Below, in pieces: positions 1 to 6,810 of a stretch of DNA of 64,000 bases; position 1 is the stretch's first letter; each line of letters opens with the position of its first letter. The stretch covers positions 119,177-183,176 of the forward strand of contig CAZPGY010000004.1 in the NCBI GenBank assembly GCA_964586655.1, given 5' to 3'. The stretch comes from JAJYSO01 sp964586655. GTDB lineage: Bacteria; Bacteroidota; Bacteroidia; Flavobacteriales; Flavobacteriaceae. The notes under the pieces were generated by a model. It saw nothing but the letters and a program-made list of their open reading frames with translations, had not been told where the DNA came from and made no database searches. Position numbers and translations under genes: made by a program.

Positions 1-611
1 TCCGGCAAGCCTTCTTCTGGTTCGACAAAAATGATTCCAAACATACCGCTACTGATGTGTTGATCCATAGCCGGAACCGCACAGTGATACATAAAAGCAC
101 CGGGATACACAGCCTTAAATTTGATGGTTTGTGAGGAACCCGGCGTAACAAAAGTAGCTTCAGCACCTCCACCGGTTCCATACACGGCATGCAGGTCAAT
201 ATTGTGCAGCATAAAGTTTTGCTTGGAAGACTTTAAGGTCAGAATTACCGTATCACCTTGCCTAACTCGAATAAAAGGAGATGGTATCTGTCCGCCAAAA
301 GTCATGTAGTGAAATTGCGTTCCATCTTCAATCTCCCCAATCACCTCCTTGGCCTCCAGCTCTATTTCAACGGTCTTGGGCCGCCTTCTCTTAATGGGAG
401 GGGGAATAGCTTTTGGATCTGCCGCCAAACGACTTGATTTTGTCAAAGTCAACAAACGGGATTTGGCAATGGATGCCGTGGGTCTTGCTTGAGCCTGCTG
501 AACAGTTGGGAGTCCGAAAGCGGTTAACAGTCCGCCTCCTAACAAAGCTCCTCCAGCATCTCTTAAAAATTTCTTTCGCGTGTAATTCGCCGGTTTAGAT
601 TTTGGTTTCAT
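1..611 (-). CDS. nirK: Copper nitrite reductase, AniA-like (partial, N-terminal 203 residues)
   Basis: Reduces nitrite to NO outside the cytoplasm. The window holds only the N-terminal part; the C-terminal cupredoxin domain lies beyond position 1. Translating from the ATG at 611 gives a Tat-like leader (TRKKFLR at 11-17, then a Gly/Leu-rich stretch), a Pro/basic linker, and the first cupredoxin domain. Predicted copper ligands are H136 and H141 (HNIDLHAVYG), H176 and C177 (YHCAVPAMDQH), H185 and M190. The short loop between Cys and the next His, and the run VEPEEGLP, resemble Neisseria AniA (class II) rather than the longer Alcaligenes loop. The third type 2 histidine would lie in the missing part. 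It sits 157 nt downstream of the cupin gene and may share its promoter. Confidence 0.9.
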   Translation of the reverse strand, partial: MKPKSKPANYTRKKFLRDAGGALLGGGLLTAFGLPTVQQAQARPTASIAKSRLLTLTKSSRLAADPKAIPPPIKRRRPKTVEIELEAKEVIGEIEDGTQFHYMTFGGQIPSPFIRVRQGDTVILTLKSSKQNFMLHNIDLHAVYGTGGGAEATFVTPGSSQTIKFKAVYPGAFMYHCAVPAMDQHISSGMFGIIFVEPEEGLP

Positions 612-768
612 AGACACTTCTCATTGGGTTAATGAATTCGATATAATGGTTTTTGTTAGCTATATATTACTGCTCAAATTAATCATTTTTCTTCAACCGT
701 CTAAATCAATCCCCCTCTTTTTTGAATAGAGCCATGTTTTATTGTGTGTTCCCATTTTTATTATGAAC

Positions 769-1068
769 TCATTTAAAAAACTGAAATTCAATGGATTTAG
801 GCATAAAATGCACTGCTTTAAAATCAGTCTTAGCCTTTATTTGATGCTTTATCTGAGGAGGGACCACAAAGGCCTCTCCTTGTTTCAACACCTTATCCTC
901 TCCTTCTATTCTTAAAATACATTCCCCTTCATGCACCAAGAGTATTGACTCTACACTCGCCAAGTGTTTTGGCAACACCTCTCCTGATTTTGCCTGCATC
1001 TGCTTGGCCAGCAACTCGCCACCCGTAGCGAGGGTCTTTACCTTTGGTTTTGTTACTTTTTCCATCAT
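769..1068 (-). CDS. Small single-domain cupin
   Basis: A 99-residue protein forming one double-stranded beta-helix. Cupin motif 1 is seen as LPKHLASVESILLVHEGE with a histidine and a glutamate, and motif 2 as GEAFVVPPQIKHQI with a late histidine, so a metal site is plausible although incomplete against the classic HxH pattern. No signal peptide is visible. The first ATG (1068) is followed at once by a second; an in-frame TTG at 1086 would add six residues and is less likely. The gene precedes nirK on the same strand and has a strong -7 box and an Rrf2-type palindrome upstream, so a role in nitrite/NO metabolism or sensing is inferred from position only. Substrate unknown. Confidence 0.7.
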   Translation of the reverse strand: MMEKVTKPKVKTLATGGELLAKQMQAKSGEVLPKHLASVESILLVHEGECILRIEGEDKVLKQGEAFVVPPQIKHQIKAKTDFKAVHFMPKSIEFQFFK

Positions 1069-1132
1069 CCTAAGATTATTTTCCAAGTTTCACCAAGCGT
1101 CAAGCTCAATATTATAGCGCTTTGACTCAGGA

Positions 1133-1170
1133 CAAATATAAGCTATTTTATATTTAGGACAAAATTATCC
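1133..1170 (-). promoter_or_regulatory. Promoter and candidate Rrf2 operator of the cupin-nirK unit
   Basis: Read on the minus strand, TATATTTG (1140-1133) is a Bacteroidota -7 box. Sixteen nt upstream lies the near-palindrome GGATAATTTTGTCC (1170-1157), whose TTTG forms the -33 box. Almost the same 14-mer occupies the same place upstream of the Rrf2 gene (9145-9158). Confidence 0.6.
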
Positions 1171-1211
1171 GAAATTATTTCATCTTATTTCGATAAACTT
1201 TAATAAATGCT

Positions 1212-1219
1212 TAACTTTG
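1212..1219 (+). promoter_or_regulatory. -7 box of pncB
   Basis: TAACTTTG matches TAnnTTTG and lies 15 nt before the ATG at 1235. It argues against the in-frame TTG at 1217, which sits inside the box. No clear TTG was found at -33. Confidence 0.5.
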
Positions 1220-1234
1220 ATTAAATTTTACACT

Positions 1235-2647
1235 ATGACTTTTAATCCCACCGGTCTGTACACCGATCTTTATCAGCTGTCAATGGGGCAGTCCTATTAT
1301 TTAAACAACACTTGGGAAACCCCGGTTAGCTTTGATTATTTTTTCAGAAAATCTCCTTTCAACGGAGGTTATGTAATTTTTGCCGGACTCGCCGATGTAC
1401 TTCAACAATTAGAATCTTTGCATTTTCATGAAGAAGATATTACTTACCTTAAAGCAGCGGGATTCCACGAAGATTACCTCAAGTTTTTAAAAGACTTCAA
1501 ATTTCGCGGTCACATTTATGCGCCTCCGGAGGGAGAAGTGGTTTTCCCTACCGCTCCGGTATTGCGAGTAGAGGGCACCATCCTCGAGGTGCAGCTTGTA
1601 GAGAGTTTGATTTTAAATTATTTAAATTTCGAATCGCTTATTGCCACCAAAGCTTCTCGAATTCGAGCAGCTGCCGGCGATAAAGTCCTAAGTGAGTTTG
1701 GGTTGCGTCGCAGTCAAGGACTTGGCAGCATTTTAGCCTCCCGCGCCTCGATTATCGGCGGGTTTGATGCCACCAGCAATGTGTATGCTGCCAAGGCTTA
1801 TCAGCTGAAATGCGTAGGCACCATGGCGCATTCTTTTGTACAAATGCACCCAAATGAATTGACGGCATTTGAAAAGTTTGTCGAAACTAATCCCAACAAC
1901 ACCACTTTGTTGGTCGACACCTATGACAGTCTTCAACAGGGGATCCCCAACGCCATTAAGGTAGGAAAAGCCATGGCAGCACGCGGTCAACACTTGCAAG
2001 CCATTCGGCTCGATAGTGGCGACCTTGCCTTTTTAGCCCATCAAGCACGAAGGCTTTTGGATGAAGCCGGACTTTCAACGGTCAAGATTGTTGCTTCCAA
2101 TCAATTGGATGAATATGTCATTCGAAGCTTGCGCCAACAAGAAGCTCCCATAGATATTTTTGGCGTAGGCACCAGCTTGGTAACGGCTCAGCCGGATGCT
2201 GCTTTGGATGGTGTTTTCAAATTGGCTGAAGCCAACCACCAACCGCGTATTAAAATATCCGAGAATATAAAAAAAACAACGCTTCCCGGACGGAAACAGG
2301 TGTATCGTATGTTTGCTAAAAATGGATTTTTTGCAGGCACTGATGCTATTGCCCAAGTAGAAGAAGGCACTCCCAGGCGAATCTCCTCTCCTTTTGATGC
2401 ACACAAATCTAAATCTTGTGAAGGCCTGCGTGCCACTTCCCTTCTTCAACCGGTGATGACAGCAGGGAAAATCATTGAGCTGGAAACCAATATAAACAAG
2501 ATCAAAACTTATGCCCAACAGCGTTTGGCCCTACTCCCCGATGCCTATAAACGCTTTGAAAATCCGCATATCTACAAGGTAGGCATCAGCGATAAGACTC
2601 GAGAAATCAGGGCGCAATTACGAAAGAAACACACCCTTAATTCATAA
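1235..2647 (+). CDS. pncB: Nicotinate phosphoribosyltransferase
   Basis: Converts nicotinate and PRPP, with ATP, to nicotinate mononucleotide in the NAD salvage (Preiss-Handler) pathway; cytoplasmic. The protein is 470 residues, a usual length. The N-terminus (GLYTDLYQLSMGQSYY), the RRSQG-type segment followed by GGFDATSNV, the histidine-containing GTMAHSFVQ and the AIRLDSGDL motif are typical of the family. The ATG at 1235 is chosen because the upstream TTG falls within the promoter. It is followed 13 nt later by pncA, so the two form a nicotinamide-to-NaMN salvage pair; nadD, the next enzyme, is at 57 kb of the same window. Confidence 0.95.
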   Translation: MTFNPTGLYTDLYQLSMGQSYYLNNTWETPVSFDYFFRKSPFNGGYVIFAGLADVLQQLESLHFHEEDITYLKAAGFHEDYLKFLKDFKFRGHIYAPPEGEVVFPTAPVLRVEGTILEVQLVESLILNYLNFESLIATKASRIRAAAGDKVLSEFGLRRSQGLGSILASRASIIGGFDATSNVYAAKAYQLKCVGTMAHSFVQMHPNELTAFEKFVETNPNNTTLLVDTYDSLQQGIPNAIKVGKAMAARGQHLQAIRLDSGDLAFLAHQARRLLDEAGLSTVKIVASNQLDEYVIRSLRQQEAPIDIFGVGTSLVTAQPDAALDGVFKLAEANHQPRIKISENIKKTTLPGRKQVYRMFAKNGFFAGTDAIAQVEEGTPRRISSPFDAHKSKSCEGLRATSLLQPVMTAGKIIELETNINKIKTYAQQRLALLPDAYKRFENPHIYKVGISDKTREIRAQLRKKHTLNS

Positions 2648-2660
2648 AAAACCTTAAACC

Positions 2661-3282
2661 ATGAAAACGTTATTAATCATCGATGTGCAGCATGATTTTC
2701 TTCCCGGTGGAAGGCTTGAGGTTCCCCGAGGCGATAAGATTATTCCCCGCATCAACCAACTGATTGATGCTGTGGATTTGGTGGTTGCCACACAGGATTG
2801 GCATCCGAAAAATCATGTGAGTTTTGCCTCAAATCACCCCAACCACACTGCTTTCGAAACAATTCATATTGATGGCAATTCCCAAACCTTATGGCCCGAT
2901 CACTGTGTACAGGGCAATCGTGGAGCACAATTTCCCGAAGCCCTAAAAACACATCCTATTGAAGCTATTTTTAGAAAAGGAACAAATCCTAAAATTGACA
3001 GTTACAGTGGCTTTTATGATAATGCCCACCTCAAAATCTACAGGATTGGCAGCCTATTTACGCGGAAAAGATATCGATGAACTCTACGTAACCGGTTTGG
3101 CCGGGGATGTTTGTGTGTATTACACGGTTTTAGACGGTCTTGAAGAAGGGTTCTCCGTCACTTTGGTCGACGATGCAGTTATGCCGCTTGATTCGTCGCG
3201 TTTTGAAAAACAACTGAAGCACTTACAAGCTAAAGGAGCACGTCTGCAGTCTACGGCTGAACTCATAAATCACATTGCATAA
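2661..3282 (+). pseudogene. pncA: Nicotinamidase with a +1 frameshift
   Basis: Hydrolyses nicotinamide to nicotinate. The first frame gives the catalytic Asp (LLIIDVQHDFLPGG), the metal motif DWHPKNH and the catalytic Lys (FRKGT); it then leaves frame after DNAH and stops at 3080. The second frame resumes with KSTGLAAYLRG and carries GLAGDVCV with the nucleophilic Cys, ending at 3282. The two halves join perfectly if one A is removed from the AAAA run at 3033-3036. Homology continues smoothly across the junction, so this is either a recent inactivating insertion or a base-calling error in a short homopolymer. All catalytic residues are otherwise intact. It pairs with pncB directly upstream. 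Confidence 0.85.
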
Positions 3283-3286
3283 AAAA

Positions 3287-3309
3287 ACCGGTCGGGATGT
3301 CCGGCCGGT
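3287..3309. terminator. Bidirectional hairpin between pncA and the TDO gene
   Basis: ACCGGTCGG, loop GATGT, CCGGCCGGT forms a 9-bp stem with one wobble pair, between convergent genes. An A-tract (3281-3287) lies on the plus-strand side, giving a U-tract for the minus-strand transcript. Confidence 0.6.
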
Positions 3310-3347
3310 CTAATTGGTATCAGCTCAATTTGGGCAATCAAAGCGAT

Positions 3348-4223
3348 TTATTTCTTCCAGAGCTCAGGGAAAAACTTTCTTTGCTGATGCTCCGGATGGA
3401 GGTATTTTTTCCATTCTGAACCACCGGTAGCAGCTTTGGTTTCCCCTTTACTGTCTAAATAATGTGCCGCCGTTTCTAAATGCACCAAGGGCCAATCGAC
3501 ATTGTACATTCGATCAAATTTCAACATATTTTCTCTAAGTTCCTCTGAAGGATTGTCCAAGGTTTCAAACTTATCCTGTAAGGTTTGTCCCTGCATTTTT
3601 TTGGCCAAGGCGAGCAGTTCTTCTTCGTAGCGTTCTTCAAACTGACGCAGGGTCAAAGTCTTTTTACCGGTTTCTCGATCATATCCGGCATCCTTCCAAT
3701 AGATATTATCAAAGTAATCTTCCAAAGTCGGATTTTCGGGCAAGCGTTTTTTGCCTTTCTCATTTACCAAGTTTTTAACCGGGGTGCAATAAAGTTCGAC
3801 ATATCTAAATTGAACGCTTTGAAATCCGCTGGCCGGAGTTAAGGTAGCTCTAAAGATATTGTAATCATCATAATCCATTCCGTTGCGCATGATATCAAAA
3901 GAACCAATCAGCATCTCCACATAGCGATCTACGCGTCCCAGTTTTTCAATCCATACCGCTTCATCCACTTCATCCATGGCTTGCATTTGTTTGACTTCAT
4001 GCAACAACATTTTTTGGAAGAGTTCAATAACTTGATGATACATGACAAAAATCTCTTCGTCTTTATAATTGGTTCGAGGTCGTTGCAAGGAAAGCAAGGT
4101 ATCCACTTGAATATAATCCCAATAATTAATGGGTTTGGCCTGAAGCAAGCCTTTCAAATGCGTTTCGGGATTCTCCCCCATCTTTTTATACTTTTCTTCA
4201 ATAGCTTTAATTGTGTCTTCCAT
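3348..4223 (-). CDS. Tryptophan 2,3-dioxygenase family heme protein
   Basis: A 291-residue all-helical protein of the TDO family, which oxidises L-tryptophan to N-formylkynurenine with heme. Visible family signatures are the N-terminal NYWDYIQVDTLLSLQRPR, the histidine of FVMYHQVIELF, the arginine of SVQFRYVEL, and the C-terminal heme-ligand segment DWPLVHLETAAHYL followed by ATGGSEWKKYL. The ATG at 4223 begins MEDTIKAIEEKY; the longer reading to 4286 runs into the upstream gene and is not preferred. It is the last gene of the Rrf2-led operon, with no kynurenine-pathway neighbours, so tryptophan may not be its physiological substrate; that is inference. A hairpin terminator follows. Confidence 0.85.
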   Translation of the reverse strand: MEDTIKAIEEKYKKMGENPETHLKGLLQAKPINYWDYIQVDTLLSLQRPRTNYKDEEIFVMYHQVIELFQKMLLHEVKQMQAMDEVDEAVWIEKLGRVDRYVEMLIGSFDIMRNGMDYDDYNIFRATLTPASGFQSVQFRYVELYCTPVKNLVNEKGKKRLPENPTLEDYFDNIYWKDAGYDRETGKKTLTLRQFEERYEEELLALAKKMQGQTLQDKFETLDNPSEELRENMLKFDRMYNVDWPLVHLETAAHYLDSKGETKAATGGSEWKKYLHPEHQQRKFFPELWKK

Positions 4224-4249
4224 AATAATAAGTTTTCTTAATTGTAAAG

Positions 4250-4687
4250 TTAGCCCAACAAAAACAATCCGAATAGGATCAAGCAAACTACTTTAATCAT
4301 TTCTCCACCTACGTAGTAAAAGTGTAAAAATGATTTGGGGAGTTCTTTTTTTGCCATAACCAGTTCAGCTCTTTTATTGAGTTGTGGCAACATCCAAAAG
4401 GACTGAAGCAGGATAATAAAAATGGCAACAAAGAGCGGTATACTTGCACTTGAGAACACCGGGAAGGAGGTCAGCACAAAACTCAAGAGGATTGTAAGAG
4501 CAAAGAACCACTCCACATAGTTAAGTGACCTAAACACCAGTCGTCCAATTCCGAGTCCGACACTGAGATCTACATTAGGGGCTTTAAACTTGACCCAAGA
4601 TTCCATAAAACTAATGGCTCCTACAAATCCGAGCCATACAAATGTCGCTATAATTGCATAAGGCTGATCTATACTCAGATTTATCAT
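4250..4687 (-). CDS. Four-helix inner-membrane protein in the NO/respiration operon
   Basis: A 145-residue protein with about four hydrophobic segments (residues 10-28, 57-77, 80-97 and 127-145) and no signal peptide. The loop after helix 1 holds FMESWVKFKAPNVDLSVGLGIGR. The pattern of small membrane proteins with a conserved Glu and Arg near the membrane face is seen in heme-copper and denitrification operons, but I do not recognise a named family. It starts inside the stop codon of the globin gene and is 26 nt from the TDO gene, so it is tightly co-transcribed. Function unknown. Confidence 0.65.
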   Translation of the reverse strand: MINLSIDQPYAIIATFVWLGFVGAISFMESWVKFKAPNVDLSVGLGIGRLVFRSLNYVEWFFALTILLSFVLTSFPVFSSASIPLFVAIFIILLQSFWMLPQLNKRAELVMAKKELPKSFLHFYYVGGEMIKVVCLILFGLFLLG

Positions 4688-5070
4688 CAGCTATCCATTT
4701 TTGCTTGTCTATTATACTCTATTTTCATCTGAAACATCTTTGCCATTTGAGAGGCTTGACGCTCCGCAATTTGCACTTTATCGCCTTCAAACTCAGTAAC
4801 GAGGGTAAAATACCACAATTCTAACCATCGGTTAAAATGTTGACTTGAGACCGGTAAATCGGCATGTGGCCTAAAAGGGTATCCCCTGTAGGTGTGCTCT
4901 CCCAACAAGACAGTTTGCCAGAATCTTACCATTTTGGCCAGATGTTCAGGCCAACGTCCTTCGAGTTTTTCATTAAAGATGGGGCCAATCAAATCATCCT
5001 TTTGCACCCGGTCATAAAAATGATGCACCAGTTGTTTAACGTCTTCTATGTTTTCAATTTCCTTAGCCAT
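4687..5070 (-). CDS. Group III truncated hemoglobin
   Basis: A 127-residue globin predicted to bind heme, and probably to scavenge, sense or convert NO or O2. Typical group III features are HFYDRVQKDDLIGPIF at the N-terminus, WPEHLAKMVRFW, the Y/G/P run after helix E (TYRGYPFRPHADLP) and the proximal histidine H78 in SSQHFNRWLELW. It lies in the middle of the Rrf2 - cytochrome oxidase-like operon, overlapping the next gene by one base and 2 nt after the preceding one. Its company (Rrf2 regulator, NirK regulon) points to NO handling; the reaction itself cannot be read from the sequence. Confidence 0.9.
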   Translation of the reverse strand: MAKEIENIEDVKQLVHHFYDRVQKDDLIGPIFNEKLEGRWPEHLAKMVRFWQTVLLGEHTYRGYPFRPHADLPVSSQHFNRWLELWYFTLVTEFEGDKVQIAERQASQMAKMFQMKIEYNRQAKMDS

Positions 5071-5072
5071 AC

Positions 5073-5522
5073 TTAGAAGGGGGAAACATAGTGATCGGGA
5101 GTCCAGTACATAATTAGGTAGAACAAGCCATAGGCGATAAAACTAATAATCAGCGCCCACACCCAGGCCGGAATAGGCTTGGGGTCTTCTGAACCCCTCA
5201 AGACGAAACGGTCGGTGGTTTCACTCCCGTAGGCATTGATCAAAACCGAGGTTTCAGTGTTGATGGTTTGGTTGGGTTTTAGCCCCAACACAGAGATATC
5301 GGGTCCATTTCTGACTTCAAAAGGAATGATTTTAATTCCTTCCATCATTCCTGAGGTTTTGGCCACTACTTTTAGTTCGTGTTTACCATCAGGAATTTTG
5401 GTGGTATCCAAAACGATTTCCACCGGGGGTTGAAATTCGCCAAAAGGCTTTTCCTCATCGTCCAAAAAGACCTTGACAACTCTACTGTCGTTAATTTCTT
5501 TAATTTGCTCAGAATCCTTCAT
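5073..5522 (-). CDS. Ig-like domain protein with C-terminal membrane anchor, oxidoreductase accessory subunit
   Basis: A 149-residue protein of unknown family. Residues 1-110 are rich in beta-strand patterns (VVKVFLDDEEKPFGEF, VEIVLDTTKIPDGKHELKV) like a bacterial Ig or PEGA-type fold; residues 119-140 (WVWALIISFIAYGLFYLIMYW) form one membrane helix. There is no N-terminal signal, and the globular part precedes the anchor. It overlaps the previous gene by 14 nt and lies 2 nt before the globin gene, so it is almost certainly a subunit or assembly factor of the heme-copper complex. No cytochrome motif or copper ligands are visible. Confidence 0.6.
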   Translation of the reverse strand: MKDSEQIKEINDSRVVKVFLDDEEKPFGEFQPPVEIVLDTTKIPDGKHELKVVAKTSGMMEGIKIIPFEVRNGPDISVLGLKPNQTINTETSVLINAYGSETTDRFVLRGSEDPKPIPAWVWALIISFIAYGLFYLIMYWTPDHYVSPF

Positions 5523-5769
5523 CTAATACAATATTTTTAATGTGGTCCGGATTATCTTCCTCGGGTTTAAACATATATTTTAAAGTCAATATTAAGGTAT
5601 ATACCACCACGCCTACGGAAACCCATATGATGGTGTTTGCAATATATGCATCGGGTTTTGTAAATGGCGTATTGTGATGACTTGCTTGCGTAATGGGGGC
5701 TGCCTCCTGGGCCAAAGCACGACCGGTAAGCAACAAGAATCCACCTATCAAAAATACGATTTTTTTCAT
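5509..5769 (-). CDS. Small membrane protein with signal peptide, oxidoreductase operon
   Basis: Eighty-six residues: a signal-like first hydrophobic segment (KKIVFLIGGFLLLTGRALA), a short outer loop with several His (ASHHNTPF), and a second helix (ANTIIWVSVGVVVYTLILTL) followed by a charged tail. The layout recalls small subunits such as CcoQ in cbb3 operons, but I see no family signature. The ATG at 5769 is preferred to the TTG three codons upstream. It lies 18 nt after the cytochrome c gene and overlaps the Ig-like gene by 14 nt. Confidence 0.6.
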   Translation of the reverse strand: MKKIVFLIGGFLLLTGRALAQEAAPITQASHHNTPFTKPDAYIANTIIWVSVGVVVYTLILTLKYMFKPEEDNPDHIKNIVLDEGF

Positions 5770-5787
5770 AATTCCCAATTTAAAAAC

Positions 5788-6807
5788 TTATAAACCAAGC
5801 TCCTCTCTTACTTTTTTCACTTCTTCTGCTGAAACCGCGGGAGCATCATTGCCCCAACTTGAGCGTTCATAGGTCATAATAGCAGCCACTTCCTCGTCGG
5901 TCAGTTGGTCGGCCCAACCCGGCATTGCTGCATAATCAGGGTTCACATCCTGTCCTTCCAAAATAATCTTAATCATGTTGGTAGGATCTTCGGCATTCAC
6001 CACCGGATTTCCGGCCAAAGGCGGGAATGCACCAGGCACTCCTTTACCATTTCCTTGGTGACAAGTGGCACAGGTATTGGCATATAAAGTTTTACCATTC
6101 GGTCCGCCAGCCGATCCACCGCCGCTGGTGCCGGGGGCACATTCTTCTCCACTGACTTCGGCGTATGGAATAAACTCGGGTACCTCCATCCCTTCGGGTA
6201 ACTCGGGTTGCTTTAATGATTTTAAGTAGGCCACTAAAGCCAAAGCTTCATCGGTAGCAATCACTTCCTTTCCGGGTTTATTAAAAAATTCCTTAGGAAT
6301 TCCTTTAACCACTACATCCGATTCGCGAACCATCATACTATCGACCTCTTTAAAAAGGTATTCATAAGAAGGCATGACAGATTCTTCCACCACAGCTCTG
6401 GGATTGTAGAGGTGGAGCAATTGCCAGGCTTGTGAGGGTTGGCGATTTCCAATATTAGTCAAATCGGGTCCGGTGCGCTCACTTCCTAAAAGTGAAGCCG
6501 TATTCAGCCAAATACCAGGTCTTTGCTTGCTGTAAGCAAAATCTTGAGGAATGGCCGGTCGCTTGCCCCACACGGCATCCATTTCAATATTTCGCACCTG
6601 TTGGGTATGGCAGGCGATACAACCCTCAGCCACATAGATGGCTTCACCGCGTTGTTCTGCTTGTGTCATCTTGGGTTGGTTGGGCAAAGGCTCATAGTTG
6701 TTCTGCATTTGGTAAGCAGGCACAATGGCGATTCCCACGGTAATCCCCAGATAAACAATAAACATGGTCCAAACTAAAGCTTTGTGATCGGTATTAAAAT
6801 CAAACAT
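5788..6807 (-). CDS. CcoO-like membrane-anchored di-heme cytochrome c subunit
   Basis: Predicted electron-entry subunit of the adjacent heme-copper oxidoreductase, 339 residues. An N-terminal helix (residues 9-31) anchors it. Residues 50-200 match CcoO: GEAIYVAEGCIACH with heme ligands C63, C66 and H67, then TGPDLTNIG, YNPRAVV and VMPSY with the axial M145. A Gly/Ser linker (227-236) leads to a second c domain with C246, C249 and H250 (CATCH) and probable axial M295 in AAMPGW. Canonical CcoO has one heme, so this is a CcoO plus an extra cytochrome c (CcoP-like) in one chain. It lies 3 nt after the large subunit. Confidence 0.88.
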   Translation of the reverse strand: MFDFNTDHKALVWTMFIVYLGITVGIAIVPAYQMQNNYEPLPNQPKMTQAEQRGEAIYVAEGCIACHTQQVRNIEMDAVWGKRPAIPQDFAYSKQRPGIWLNTASLLGSERTGPDLTNIGNRQPSQAWQLLHLYNPRAVVEESVMPSYEYLFKEVDSMMVRESDVVVKGIPKEFFNKPGKEVIATDEALALVAYLKSLKQPELPEGMEVPEFIPYAEVSGEECAPGTSGGGSAGGPNGKTLYANTCATCHQGNGKGVPGAFPPLAGNPVVNAEDPTNMIKIILEGQDVNPDYAAMPGWADQLTDEEVAAIMTYERSSWGNDAPAVSAEEVKKVREELGL

Positions 6808-6810
6808 TGT

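Noticed and set aside
2661..3282. Programmed frameshifting in pncA
   Set aside because: AAAA is too short for a convincing slippery site, and no stimulatory structure is seen; mutation or sequencing error is simpler.
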